This document shows, piece by piece, positions 10,824-21,779 of a stretch of DNA of 64,000 bases. The DNA comes from Herpetospermum pedunculosum (Eukaryota > Streptophyta > Magnoliopsida > Cucurbitales > Cucurbitaceae). Made by a program: the position numbers and the translations under genes. Below the pieces are notes generated by a model. It ran no database searches, was not told where the DNA came from, and saw only the letters and a program-made list of their open reading frames with translations. How positions within the stretch are numbered: position 1 is the first letter of the stretch; each line of letters begins with the position of its first letter. Location of the stretch: positions 25,932,001 through 25,996,000 of the forward strand of contig CM051524.1 in NCBI GenBank assembly GCA_028017165.1, read 5' to 3'.

Positions 10824-12018
10824 AAATACCCCCAACCTAAATCTTGCTAGTCCTCGAGCAAGGCTAATAAAGAATTTGACTCTAAGGGACCATGCATACA
10901 TGCTTCTAATTCAAACCTCGATGCTTTTTACAAATCTAAACAGGACATAATCATGAAAGCAATCGGCGCATGCGTTTAATCAAGATCACATCAAAAATTA
11001 ACTGTCGCTCCCTAACGTGTGTGTGTGCTAGCCAACCTATCCTAAACCAACGTAAGCTCGGAAAAACTGCATGCAACATGTCATCCCGTTTTCCCCCTAC
11101 TTCTAGCGATTAAGAACAGTCTAAACTTGACTTACACGAGAGAGAGTAATAAATTAAGAGACCTAAAATTTTCTAATTCCTTTTCTTTTCTTTGAGTACT
11201 TTGTACTCTTCTTTATGGTTCTTTGAACCCAACTTTTTATTTTCTTTTTCTTTCCGATCCCGAGTTGCCTAACATGTCAAACTTAGGCCTAAGCTTCACA
11301 TTTTTAAGGACTAACGCTCACTTCTTAAGCGCTAATAAGAAGGAGGAGCGCCTCGAGAGAATTTTCTTGCTAACATGCTTTTCTATATTTTTTTTATTTA
11401 GGCTTAGCGCAAGCTACTCGATTAATTGACCACTAACTCTCATGCAACAAGCTACCTAGGGGTGCCTTTCGGGGTGACAACAAGAATTAATGCTACATGC
11501 AATCAACTAAGCCTACGGAGTCTAAGATGAGGTCGCTAAGTGCTCGATAGATGCAAGGGAGCAACAGGAAAAATTTTAAAATTTTTGACATGAACCTAAT
11601 AAATGCAAAGCTACATCATGCAAAAACTAGATTATGCAAATGCTCAGATTCCAAAAAGACACTTCCTAGATCGTCATAATAAGAAAGCATATAAACAGAG
11701 TCCCAAGCACTTTAAATTTTAAATTAGCACTACTCAACAAACTGCACATGGAATCCATCCAACATACAACTCCACCCCCAACCTAAAATTATACATAGTC
11801 CTTTATGTATCAACATTTCAGACTAAGCAGTTAAAATGCACAAAATAAAAGGGAACAGAAAACCTCCCCTGAATTTTGTTAGGTTGTTGGCTGGAGCAGT
11901 GCACTCTTCGCCTACTGATCCGATCCTTAAGCCACAAAACTCCTACAAAAGAAAGCAAGAAAAAACTAAGCTAGGAAAATAAAAACTAAAAGTAAAGACA
12001 TGAAATTAAAATACTCAT
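10824..12018 (-). other. Element A polypurine tract, hairpin and 3' interior
   Basis: Minus-strand polypurine tract (complement of aaatacccccaacc, 10824-10837), then hairpin CTTGCT...AGCAAG at 10843-10862. The next 1.1 kb resembles the corresponding interiors of B, TG-1 and TG-2 (the acgtgtgtgtg block, the aagaacagtctaa block, the gagtactttgtactctt block). No coding frame seen. Confidence 0.7.
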
Positions 12019-12067
12019 GGGTTGCCTCCCAAGAAGCGCAAATTTTTAACGTCGTTATGCTCGACGT
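12019..12067 (-). other. Conserved post-ORF stem-loop element (element A copy)
   Basis: On the minus strand ACGTCG-N7-CGACGT forms a 6-bp stem, followed by TTAAAAATTT, GCGCTTCTTGGG and AGGCAACCC, where GGG can pair with CCC. It aligns with copies at 3041, 31571 and 54778; the first stem differs in sequence but keeps pairing. Confidence 0.65.
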
Positions 12068-12190
12068 GTCTTCCTCTCTGTCAGGGTACGTAAAAATTTT
12101 CGTACTTCTTCGGCCCCTTCTTCCTTGAATCAACGAAGCCTGCTAAGAGAAGCAAGCTCTTCGACTTTTCTAGGCAGCCGGACAGAGTTG

Positions 12191-12652
12191 TTATTTTTTT
12201 GGTATTTTTATATATGGGAAAAATAAAGACTCAACAGAATGAAATAAAACAAAACAAGACTCAACTGAAAATAAAGACTCAACAGGGGAAAAGGGAAGAA
12301 AGCATGCATCGATAGAGGGGAGTTCAGGAAATAAAATAGAAAGAGACTCGTCAGCCTCGAACTCTATCACCTGAAATTCCTTCAAGATAGTAGGCTCGGC
12401 TCTCTTCTTTTTCCATAAAATCTCATTGTCATATGGCGGAGCAATCATGACTTCTATTTTCGGGCTGGGGTGTAGTTCCTCGAGCATAAAATCAATCTGC
12501 TCCTCCATATCTTCAAACGCTAAATAACGAGACAGGGAGCATTGATTTTCTAACTCGGGACGCTTTTGTGCGGGGTAGGCATCAAGGAGACCGATTTGTT
12601 GCGCCTCAGGCATGCGTAAGAAGTATGACCCCCTACCGAACAAGCACAACAC
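12191..12652 (-). CDS. Unrecognised 153-codon frame inside element A
   Basis: An acidic, hydrophobic-tailed protein with no motif I recognise; it includes FQVIEFEADESL and a three-fold VES repeat near the C-terminus (SPVES, FSVES, HSVES). It lies between the decayed protease and the 3' LTR on the element's strand, where Athila elements carry pol and an env-like gene, but similarity to neither is evident. Either a remnant of a divergent ORF or a chance frame. Confidence 0.25.
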   Translation of the reverse strand: MLCLFGRGSYFLRMPEAQQIGLLDAYPAQKRPELENQCSLSRYLAFEDMEEQIDFMLEELHPSPKIEVMIAPPYDNEILWKKKRAEPTILKEFQVIEFEADESLSILFPELPSIDACFLPFSPVESLFSVESCFVLFHSVESLFFPYIKIPKK

Positions 12653-13716
12653 TTTGCCCTCGCATGTGTCTCTCTAACAAACGTCCACCAAACCTCGGAG
12701 TGCAGCTTATACATTTGCACTGTAGAGATTTTCAGGCGTGTGGGAGGGTTGCATTAGCTTCTTCTAACCATTATGAGCTTCGACGTTCTGAAACCCTAGG
12801 CTGGAATGATTTCTTGATAATATCGAGAGATACGGTCACATGGCCTATAATTCGTTTTTCAAAATGAGACGTGCTAGCTGAAGACTTGCATTCTGGCCCG
12901 TTTAAGCTAAAACTCAGTTAACAACCAAAGCTCTTCCTAAGCTAGCATGCACAATCTTTTGGAAAACAGTAACTAAAGCATAAAAATCTACTCTACTAAT
13001 TAACTATGTACACAGTAGAGGAGAGATAAGAAAACATCACTGGCCTATGTTTGGTGGCTGCAAGATCTTCTACTACGTGCTAGCCACTCCTCTTCGTTGA
13101 AACCTCGGAGATTGTTAGGGCACTAGAGGATGTTTCCTGTGTTGATCTCGTATTTAGGAGCTCTGGTGCATGGTGCGGGTGATCTTTCCTTCTTGTGTCG
13201 CCACTCTTTCTTATGACATTTCGTCCTCTTTCTTTGCTTCCACGCAGTAGGATTTTCCTTGCATCGCTTCGGCGGTTCTAAGCGAATAATGCAGTTAATC
13301 TCGTGCACTATTGGGTTATCATCATTCTTCAAATTTTGTCTTGTCCTCAAATTCTCCTCCTAGGATGATTCTTGCCTTTACACGATTCTGATCGATCTTG
13401 GCACATCCATTTTTTAAGTTCGAGGATTTCTAAAACTTCGTTAGGAATTTCTTCTCCCAATTTGTCCACGTAGTGAGACATGCTACAAAATCTTCATCAT
13501 GCCAATCTCTTGTAGCTCCCCTCAGTGTAATTGGAATTTATATTCTTTTCAACTGCTCTAAGGAGATGTTTGGCACTACAAGAATTGTACAAAAATCAGA
13601 AAATAAATGCAAATGATGATTAGGGTTTTCAGAATGACTTCCTGTGAACTTTTCTAATGCGTCGATAATTCTAAAAACAGTGGGGTAGAGGTTTTCTCTC
13701 TTCATCATTTAGTTTC

Positions 13717-14322
13717 GTGAAACAATCCGATTTTTTAGCACGTGGTGACTCTCTTGACACTATAAACATTTGCGCTTTGTCAAACACATGTATTCTCAGC
13801 TCACCAAGCTCTACATCAATGATTTTTTGTCCCGTTGCAAGGAGCGGACGCCCTAGAATAATAGGCGCGTTAGGATCTGGTTCAAAATCTAAAATGAAGA
13901 AAGCAGCTGGTAAAGTAAATATCCCAATCTTGATTAAAATATTCCATATTTCGCCTTCAGGGTATTACTTATATTTATCAGCTACTTGTAGTCTTACAGA
14001 GGTCTGGCGCATTCTTTCTATTCCTAGTTTTTTGAAAATTGATAAAGGCATTAGATTAATTCATAATCCTAGATCACATAATGTTTCTCCTAAATCAAAG
14101 TTTTCAATTGACAATGGTATAGAAAAACTCCCTAGATCTTGTAATTTATCTGGCAATGGGATTTGTAGCGTTGTGGTACACTCCAGTGTAAGTTCTATCA
14201 CTTCGAACCCGTTCAATTATTTTTTGGTCCATCTTTTCTTGAGTCGCTGGGGAGAAGGAGGCGGTGGTTTGAGTTCTTCATCATCTTCCACATGGTCGAT
14301 TTTCTGGATGGATATGGCTTGA
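13717..14322 (-). pseudogene. Decayed gypsy aspartic protease of element A
   Basis: The minus strand reads as retropepsin-like sequence aligned with the protease of Ath-2 and TG-2: a CDLG-like active-site block, an INLMPLSIF-like block, a LQVADK-like block, and ILGRPLLATGQKIIDVE near the C-terminal end. Stops and frame changes break it. The aspartic protease would cleave the Gag-Pol polyprotein. No gag can be read on its right-hand side. Confidence 0.6.
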
Positions 14323-14540
14323 CATTGCTCATCCTTAGTGTATGTGCTTCCACTAGTAGCATTGCACGATGTTATAATACTTTTTTTCCTTTGAACTCGT
14401 TGGACAGCTAGTCAATCTCTGCTCTCACATTTTTCAAAGATGACGTTTGACTTTAGATCAACGCGTCTGTCTTAGCTTGTTATTTTAAATTCTCATTTTC
14501 AATGTGTAGCACCATTTTTGCTTTGGTAATTAGAATTGGT

Positions 14541-15162
14541 CTAAGAATACACTAATTTTTATTATTTTCCCCTATAATTCTATGTGATTAAATTTTTTTT
14601 TTGTAGGAGTTCAATAGTTAAATATCAGTGGGTAGTTTCGTCCCAACGTATTATAAAAATTGTTTTAAATATCGAAATTAACTATTTTTCAACAAACGAA
14701 TTGAGTTAGCTATTGTTCAACTTGCAACTATAAAAATTCAACTATTCCTCCACTTGGCTAGAAGACAATTAATTGTACAAATGGACCACTCCAAAGTCAC
14801 CAACTACCTTAGCTTTACAATATCATTTTCATTACTATTTTTGTTTAGTTAATATATCTTTTTCATATTTCTTCTTTCTTTCTTCCTACTACATATAGCA
14901 ACACTGATTTGTGAAAATGTCCATATCTTGAGATGAAATCTTACCCAATTGAGTAAATAGACATGGAACTAATTATACAGAAAAGTCATCAATTTTATTA
15001 TATGTTAAATTTTAACAAGGCTAAATTATGATTTATTACACCCAATTAACTCCCATATCTTATTCTCTCAAAGCAACAAATATATAAAATTAAAAAAAAA
15101 AATGAAAAAGAAAACACAGATCAATAAACTTAGAGACACAAATCAGACCAAACCAAACAACT
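14541..15162. other. AT-rich spacer between element A remnant and host gene 3' end
   Basis: No frame or RNA gene recognised. It probably contains the 3' UTR of the host gene next to 15162 (minus strand), where several AATAAA-like words occur. Confidence 0.5.
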
Positions 15163-15702
15163 TCATTGTTGTCCCTCATCTTCCTCGTCGGCAGATGGCG
15201 GCATCCTCGAAAAAACAAGGTGAATCCCAGGGTCGTGGTGGGTGAATTTCGAGTCCATCATAATCGAATTATTTATCCCTTGAACATTGCTGTTAAAAAA
15301 AGCTTTCATAGGGAATGCGTTACGACTCCCCATTGAATTCTTTTTACTTTTATTATCTTTAGGATTCACATTGTTGGTCGTCTCTTCGTTTTGGCTCTCG
15401 TTGTTGTTTTGACGTATTTGATGACGGTTGTTATTTTTGTCTGACAAGACAACTTCCATGAAAGCTCCTTTGTTTTCTCCTGCCATTGTTATCACTCTCG
15501 TGTCTGTATCTTTATCATCAGACGATCCGAATAGTGCTTTTTTCGCTCGAATTCCTTTATCTTTGCCTTGATCTTCGTCATGTTTGTGTTGTTTTTCCTT
15601 GCCGTTTTGGACAAATCCAGGGTTATTGTAGTTAGTGAAATGATGCTCGGGTTGTGAAGGCTTGTCCATAACTTTTTGGAAAACAACTGTCTTTCGTTCT
15701 AC
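15163..15702 (-). CDS. Host gene exon 2: C-terminal part of proline-rich protein
   Basis: The exon starts at 15702 after a good acceptor (minus TTTAATAG/GTAGAACG) and ends at TGA 15163-15165, giving 179 codons plus stop. Joined in phase to exon 1 it makes a 375-residue protein. This half is hydrophilic and N/K/D-rich, with conserved-looking blocks VITMAGENKGAFMEV, NVQGINNSIMMDS and HHDPGIHL, and ends in an acidic tail. I associate these blocks with an uncharacterised plant family annotated as hydroxyproline-rich or 'vegetative cell wall gp1-like', from memory. It lacks a signal peptide, so a wall location is doubtful. It is the only apparently intact non-transposon gene in the window. Confidence 0.7.
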   Translation of the reverse strand, partial: VERKTVVFQKVMDKPSQPEHHFTNYNNPGFVQNGKEKQHKHDEDQGKDKGIRAKKALFGSSDDKDTDTRVITMAGENKGAFMEVVLSDKNNNRHQIRQNNNESQNEETTNNVNPKDNKSKKNSMGSRNAFPMKAFFNSNVQGINNSIMMDSKFTHHDPGIHLVFSRMPPSADEEDEGQQ

Positions 15703-15956
15703 CTATTAAAGAAAATAAATTAATTAAATAACTAAAAGTATTGACAAGATTTAAAACTTTTAGGTTTATTAGTAGTTTAATATGGCATCATAAAATATGG
15801 TACGTCTCGTATTTCGAATTCCTACTACCTTATATGTTTGAAATTTTATTTGATGTGGCTGTGGGTAATAGTTATTTGATCCAAAGTTCAAATTTTGTCT
15901 ACATTATAATATTTAGTTTAAACTTTGAATTTTTAATTCTCTCTTAAGCATCTAAT

Positions 15957-16454
15957 TTTGTTAATTGCATGTTGGGTCTTAGTTTTATAATTTCTTTCAA
16001 CCTTTGTTTTTATTAAAAAAAAAATAAAAAAATAAAAAAATAAATAGTCTAATAATTAGGACTGGTTGCACAAATAGCAATCAGGCCCAAACTAATTGCA
16101 AATTTAGCAAACTTTAAAATGTTTTGCAAATATGACAAAAAAATCTATTTCTATCACTCATAGACTTTATCATAGTTCTATCAGTGATAAGTGATAGACT
16201 ATTATCACTGACAAAAATCTATAAAAAACTTAGGTCATCAGCGATAGACTTCTATCAGTCATAAGATATCAACGATATAAATTGTCATATTCGCAAAAAT
16301 TTTAAAAACATATTATATTTTTAATTATCTTATTCTAAATTTGCATATGTTCCCTAATAATTATTTTGGTTTTTCAATTATTTTATGAGTCAATATTTGC
16401 TCTTTTCATACTTGCCTAATCTGACCAATGTCACTTTGTACATGTCAGCACCGA
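15957..16454. repeat. Duplicated segment, copy 1 (interrupted by MITE)
   Basis: After removing 16059-16354 and one TSD copy this segment matches 16694-16885 almost base for base, from tttgttaattgcatgttgg to gtcagcaccgac. Confidence 0.9.
16059..16354. mobile_element. 296-bp MITE with 9-bp TSD
   Basis: Flanked by TAATAATTA at 16050-16058 and 16355-16363. Ends GGACTGGTTGCACAAATAG and (complement) GGGAACATATGCAAATTTAG are only partly inverted. The interior has many facing 'tctatcact/agtgatag' tracts able to form a long imperfect hairpin. The 9-bp TSD suggests Mutator-type mobilisation. Confidence 0.75.
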
Positions 16455-16693
16455 CCAAATACTGATTGTAGAGTAAGGAAGAGAGAGTGAGAGATGAAAT
16501 TGAAAACAAATGTCATGACAGATAGAAATGGAAGAATGAAAGAGAAAATAGGAGAAGTTGTTTATCTGACAAAGAAGAAATGAAAAGTTACGGAAGAAAA
16601 AAATCTAAGTAGAAACGGATTTTCTTTATTTAAAAAATAATATAAATATTCAGTCAATCAAATCGGTGACAGTCTTGCTCCAAATATTACTCT

Positions 16694-16885
16694 TTTGTTA
16701 ATTGCATGTTGGTCTTAGTTTTATAATTTCTTTCAACCTTTGTTTTTATTAAAATAAAAGAAAAAAAAAATAGTCTTTGAAGTAATAATTATTTTAGTTT
16801 TTCTATTATTTTATGACTCAATATTTGCTCTTTTCATACTTGCCTAAACTGACCAATGCCACTCTATGTCCATGTCAGCACCGAC
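16694..16885. repeat. Duplicated segment, copy 2 (empty site)
   Basis: Matches 15957-16454 without the MITE. It retains a single TAATAATTA where copy 1 has two, so it acts as a paralogous pre-insertion site. Confidence 0.9.
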
Positions 16886-17067
16886 TACAACAGTTGATTT
16901 TTTTAAATAGAACAAACATTTAAAAAATTGAGATAAAAGAAATGAAATAAACAAATTGGTGGACAAAAATAAACCTTTGAAAAGTGTACCAATGTTGAAA
17001 ATAACCTAAACAGTGAACTAAAATTAAAGCGCCTTTGAATAAATTTAGTAGTGAAATTTAGCAGTAC

Positions 17068-17655
17068 CTCTTGAGGTATAGTCTCCTGTTTAGACTCAGC
17101 AACGACCTGCAACTGCGACGGCGGTAGAACCAGTGGTGATGGCGGGGAAGCGATGGATTTCGGCTGCGGAGATGGAAGTGGCGACGGCGGCGATGCAGTG
17201 GCCTTTGGTTTGGGAGACTGATAAGGCGATGGAACCGCCGGAATGGTCTTAGGAAGTGAAGGAGATGGAACCGGACTCGGCAGTTTGCTATTATTTTTTT
17301 CGAAGGACTCACTATGTTTTGACACAGGGGTCGCCGCTGGGGTCGCGACTCTCGGTGCATTCGACGGCGACGGAAGAACAGGTCTTGGAACAGCCGGGGC
17401 CGGAGGTGATGCTGGCTTTTTCAGCGGAGGAGTGAGTGAGGTTGGGCGAGACAACTGCCGTGGCGATTTGACAGATTGCTTTGGGCTGGTGGGCTCTGCA
17501 GGCGGCTCCGTCACAGGGGTGGGCCGGAGTATTGGCGGTCGAATCAGGGCTGGAATTGGGCGCGGTTGCTCCGTCGCAGGAGCGGGGGTTGTGGACGTTG
17601 TTGGTCGGGTCATAGAGCCCAACCGGAACCATGGTCGTGGGAGTGGACCAGCCAT
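17068..17655 (-). CDS. Host gene exon 1: proline-rich N-terminal part
   Basis: The start is ATG at 17655 (MAGPLPRPWFRL); an upstream in-frame TTG is not needed. The exon has 196 codons and ends at donor CAAGAG/GTACTG (17068/17067), phase 0. Residues about 15-185 are rich in P, S, T and A with many SPP, PSP and PKP units, a disordered proline-rich region. The last residues (ESKQETIPQE) lead into VERKTVVFQ of exon 2. A TATA-like box lies about 85 nt upstream. With a 1.36-kb intron the gene spans 2.5 kb. Cytoplasmic or nuclear location fits the lack of a signal sequence; function unknown. Confidence 0.75.
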
Positions 17656-17736
17656 TAACAAAAAAATGGAGTTGGATATATAATTAAATGATAATATATC
17701 TATCGGGACAATATTTGAGAAACAAGGCGTGTGGAG

Positions 17737-17745
17737 TTATTTATA
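17737..17745 (-). promoter_or_regulatory. TATA box of host gene
   Basis: Minus-strand TATAAATAA about 82-90 nt upstream of the ATG at 17655, a normal plant spacing. Confidence 0.5.
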
Positions 17746-18118
17746 GTTGAAACAATTGAACTGCACAAAGTTGACAATGAGTAAAAAATAGAAAAGAATA
17801 AACACTTAAATTCTTTCAATTTTAGTGCGCTTTCTTTATTTAGCCTTAAGATGTTTGTAATAAGTATTCCAAACCTTCCATGGTGTTAACTTCCTTTGTT
17901 TACACTCAAGTTGAGTATAACATAACTAGTTAAGACATTATATTTTTTTTTATTGAAATTTGAATCTTATCCTAAAAGAATATGATTAAAGGATTGAAGG
18001 ATTGAAATTTAAATCTCTAACCTAATATTAAAGTAAAAATACGAAATATAGTTCAATGGGTTAAGACATTATTTCTTCAACCAAAATGTTACAAGTTTGA
18101 ATTTCTATCCATGTTATT
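17746..18118. other. Intergenic, upstream of host gene
   Basis: AT-rich. Contains two copies of a short repeat around 'ttaagacatta...gttacaagtttgaat' (about 17930-17990 and 18058-18105); a third copy lies at 18447-18503, beyond the solo LTR. Probably an old dispersed repeat. Confidence 0.5.
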
Positions 18119-18412
18119 TGTTACGATAAATCAATAACAAAGAATAAGAAAGCTTTAGAAAAACAACGACACAAATTTACGTGGTTCACTAATGTCGTGT
18201 TAGTTACGTCCACAGGCAGAAGGGAGAGGAGTATTATTACGAAGTAAGAGAGAATTACAAATGAACAGATAATGGGCGACTGAAGTCATTAGAAGATTTA
18301 TATATGACACCCTTCTAATGACCTAATACAAAATGGGCCAGAGCACAAAACAGCGAGACCCCGTACCAACCAGTCGTAGAGGGTCTCATAACAGATTCAA
18401 GGTATTCCAACA
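18119..18412 (-). mobile_element. Solo copia LTR (294 bp) with TSD TTATT
   Basis: Minus-strand ends TGTTGGAATACC and CGTAACA, with identical TTATT at 18114-18118 and 18413-18417. It includes the ACGTGGTTC-type block seen in many plant copia LTRs. No internal region, so it arose by LTR-LTR recombination. Confidence 0.85.
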
Positions 18413-18417
18413 TTATT

Positions 18418-21203
18418 GAATTAAGAAAATTAAAAAAAAAACATAACTCAACTAGTTAAGACATTATTTTTTTTTTTATCAAAAGGTTATAAGTTTGAAT
18501 CTTCTCCACATTGTTAAACAATACAATTAAACCCAATGAAAGTTGCGTAAACTTAGAGTTATTTGGAGCCGCAAAGATCTTTTCTTTTTTCAATGTATTG
18601 GAAACATTTAAATGTTGAAGCAACAAACAAAAAATGATTATAAATGGGGAAATTTTAAGGAGTATAGTTGAAATGTAAGTTAAAAAAGGGGGAGGGAATG
18701 GAGGGATGTTGAAGCGAACGGACGAGAAGGGAATGGGGAAGAAAAGCATCAGATTCAGAAAGCACCATACAGCTAATAAAGGGAAAGAAAGGGGGGCTTC
18801 CAAAGCGAAGGGTATCCTCAAAAGTAACCATCAAATTAAACGTCTAAGAGGGGTTTACACTTTAATTTTTATAGGGAGCTTACTCAATTGTGTTCTTATT
18901 AACCTCTCATAATTTAATCTTAATTTTTCAGTGCCTTTTCTTCTTTCTCTTAAAAGAATGGTTTATTCCCAACTTATTGGTTAGTCTATATAAAAGGGTT
19001 AGTTGAAGAATATAAGAAGAGTTTAACTTGTAAACATACAAGTGAACTTTGGATTATAAATAGTTTCATTGCATACCTATAATCTTTGGCTTTGGCTTTA
19101 CTACATATGTATAGAAAAAGCATGGTATTCTTAACAAAAAAAAAAAAAAAAAATGTTCTATAATTATAATATGGTAAAGAAATTAAAACATTATAAAAAA
19201 AAAACACAAGACTAAAATAAAACAATAAAAAATATAAAAATCAAAATGATATTTTAACCTATTTTTATACAAATATTTTAAAACTGACAATAATTTTTTA
19301 TAATAGCTATAAATTAATTATTAAAAAATAATTTAGTAACTTTTACAAATATTTTTATTTATTTTCACTCATATGATATAAAAAATGACAAATTTATTTG
19401 AGAAAATAGAATATATATATATATATATATAAACAAAAGATTATAAAAAAACGGTATTTCAATTTCTCAATTTTGTATTAAATTTGATGCAAATTTCACA
19501 CAAATATTTCTAACTGGTTCGAATCCCAAAAGAAAAAATTGAGGTAAATTTAACACAAAATAAAAGGGATAAAAAGAAGGAATCATGTACCATTTGATTA
19601 CCACTAAAACAGAAGGAAAATTTAATATATAGAGCGAATTTTTAAATACTAATAGAGTATATTATAAAGTTCAGGGGGGCTCGAGCCCCCTTAGGCCTAC
19701 TGTAGATCCGCTCCTGGACTCGCGTCTAAAGGACTCACTCTCTCATGAATAGATTCATTCGAATTGATTTTATGCCTAATTTATTTATCAAGAATCAGAA
19801 CCGGATAGAATCGAAATGAAAATGTTATTTTTATTTTGTTATTTTTTTACTAAGAGTTGTCAAAAATCGGAATCAAAACCTCTTTGATGTTATTTAATAG
19901 ATATAGTTGGAAGTTAAAATAGGAATAAGGCATAATGTATAATCCTTGTCAAAAACAAAGAAAAAAAAAGGCATAATGTATAAGATATCTTTTTCATATA
20001 ATTTTTAACTAACTAAAGGCATTACTGAATGATATGCGGATATATTTTTTAATTAAAATAATAATAAGGAATAATAAATTTGATTTGATGGTAATGTTTT
20101 TTTCAACAATTTATTTAGCATTAAAAATAATTAATTAGTTAAAATAAAATGTTATCAACTAAAAAATGATTAAACTATTTTTTTATTGAATAATTTTATT
20201 TGTAGATTTAAATCAATATTTTATTTTAACAAATTGATAATTAATAATTAAATACTTAACAAATTAAATAAAAAAATAATTTTATAGAAAACATAGATGT
20301 GATAAAAGAATAGATTAATATGTTTTTTTTATTAAAAAAGTAATGTAAATAAAAGAGAAAATTTAAAATAAATTAATTAGGCTCGGTTTACTCCAAGAGA
20401 AGTAGTATCAAGAAGTAGTATCAAGAAATGAGAATGGTAATCGAATAACCACTTGGTGCAGTAGGTGAGTGCTCTACCTAAGATAACAGAGAGTGAAATT
20501 CGATTCTGCCCTAGGGCAGATTTGAAAAACTACGCAGACGGTATATTTACCTATCAGTTGTCATATGAAGTTAATGCGTTTGGTAAGTTTATATAAAGGA
20601 TATTAGTGGTCAGAAAAATATTTTAATAGAAAATGAAAATATTTTAATAGAATAATAATCTCAAAATAAGTTCTAGTAAAGAATAACATTCTCATTTTGA
20701 TTGATTGATTTCGTTCGCCTGTCTACGGATAAATGAATGGGACCTTAATAAAAGGATTGTGGGCCCACAAACAAATAAAGAATGAAAGAATGAGAATGAA
20801 ATTGACAAAGATTTAAGAGGGAAATGAGATTACTTCTTTTATGGGGCTGGGAGTTCCTAAATTTGTGATGGTCCACCATTCGATTTTATTCTTGCATTTT
20901 AGTACTCTCGAGAAGGAAAAAAAATTCATTCACAGGTTATTAGGATGCAGTCACGTTGTGAGGACCTCGATGAACATTGTCTCACTTGAAGAGTTCAATA
21001 GAAAATATGTGCAAACATATATAGTATAAATATACTTCCAAGCATTCTAGAAGTGAGGTAATTTTAAGAGAGTTGCATTTTGAGAGATTTGTGTATTCAC
21101 TCACCTTTGTTTTGGATTAATAAAATTTTGGATCCCCTTCTTTAATAGTGAATGTAGGATTCGACTCAACCATTTAATTGTTTGTGTATTCTACTTTATT
21201 TTT
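18418..21203. other. AT-rich intergenic region
   Basis: No convincing gene. Holds poly(A) and poly(T) runs, (AT)n near 19412-19430, a 'gggggctcgagcccccttaggcc' fragment at 19675-19700 of the kind seen in degraded plant DNA transposons, and a weak tRNA-like stretch at 20447-20516. Two small frames at 18456-18821 and 18706-18912 overlap on opposite strands and look fortuitous. Confidence 0.5.
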
Positions 21204-21218
21204 CTTTCTCCTTCTTAT

Positions 21219-21312
21219 TTTTTTTGAGTACATTGGGGATGGAGGATTCGAACCACAGACCTCGTGGTCGTCAACTCATACATATGCCAGCTGAGCTATG
21301 CTCGCTTTGGCT
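21219..21312 (-). mobile_element. 94-bp tRNA-derived SINE
   Basis: Flanked by a perfect 15-bp TSD CTTTCTCCTTCTTAT (21204-21218, 21313-21327). On the minus strand it has a pol III A box (TAGCTCAGCTGG), a B box (GGTTCGAATCC) about 40 nt later, a short 3' part and an A8 tail. The head resembles a tRNA; the body is unusually short for a SINE. Confidence 0.85.
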
Positions 21313-21327
21313 CTTTCTCCTTCTTAT

Positions 21328-21779
21328 GCGCTCAAGCTTCGCTTCTTCTGCAATTTGATTTATTTTCTCTCTCTATTTTGTCTTGTTTCTTTCATTCAAC
21401 AAATTAATTTTGTTGCATGTATAATTTCTGCAACGTGTAAATAAGTGTGAGCACTTATTATTGGCACGTGGTTTTGCACTTACAATTGGTATCAAAACTA
21501 TCTTCCAACTAAGAAGAAAAGTTATTGAAATTTCAAGAATCAAGAATAAAAAATTCTTCTTGTGGCAAAATATGACATTGAAAATTTGGATGAGAAGAGA
21601 GATTTTGATTTCTCCAAAGCCAACATCAAGGTAATTCTTGAACAACAAAAATAAAGCAATCCATGTCCTATTATACCATATAAGAATTTTGGTTGCAAAT
21701 ATGGCAATTGGGCCTAAAATTGGCAAACAAAGGAAAGGTAAAAATAGGGAAAATTGTGAGGAATAGCTATAATTTTAAT
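21328..21779. other. Intergenic
   Basis: AT-rich. 'ggttgcaaatatggcaattgggcc' near 21680-21705 resembles the end of the intron MITE. No gene recognised. Confidence 0.4.

Larger units (their letters stand above)
9182..14540 (-). mobile_element. Element A: 3' half of a minus-strand gypsy element
   Basis: The 3' LTR (9182-10823) is followed on the right by a polypurine tract and then element interior, including a decayed protease (13717-14322). No gag, primer site or 5' LTR can be found; element-like sequence fades near 14540, so the 5' end is deleted. Candidate TSD at 9177-9181 is GTTCA, without a mate. LTR layout (TGGTAG start, U5 hairpin, GC palindromes, GAGCTATCA end) is shared with B, TG-1 and TG-2. 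Confidence 0.75.
15703..17067 (-). other. Intron of the host gene with duplication and MITE
   Basis: GT donor at 17067-17066 and AG acceptor at 15704-15703 on the minus strand. It contains a ~192-bp segment present twice (15957-16454 and 16694-16885), one copy holding a MITE. The rest is AT-rich. Confidence 0.75.

Noticed and set aside
18456..18912. Two overlapping small frames on opposite strands
   Set aside because: No recognisable domain, AT-rich intergenic DNA, no promoter context.
20441..20530. tRNA gene candidate
   Set aside because: Only loose A- and B-box likeness; stems do not pair into a cloverleaf. At best a SINE relic.
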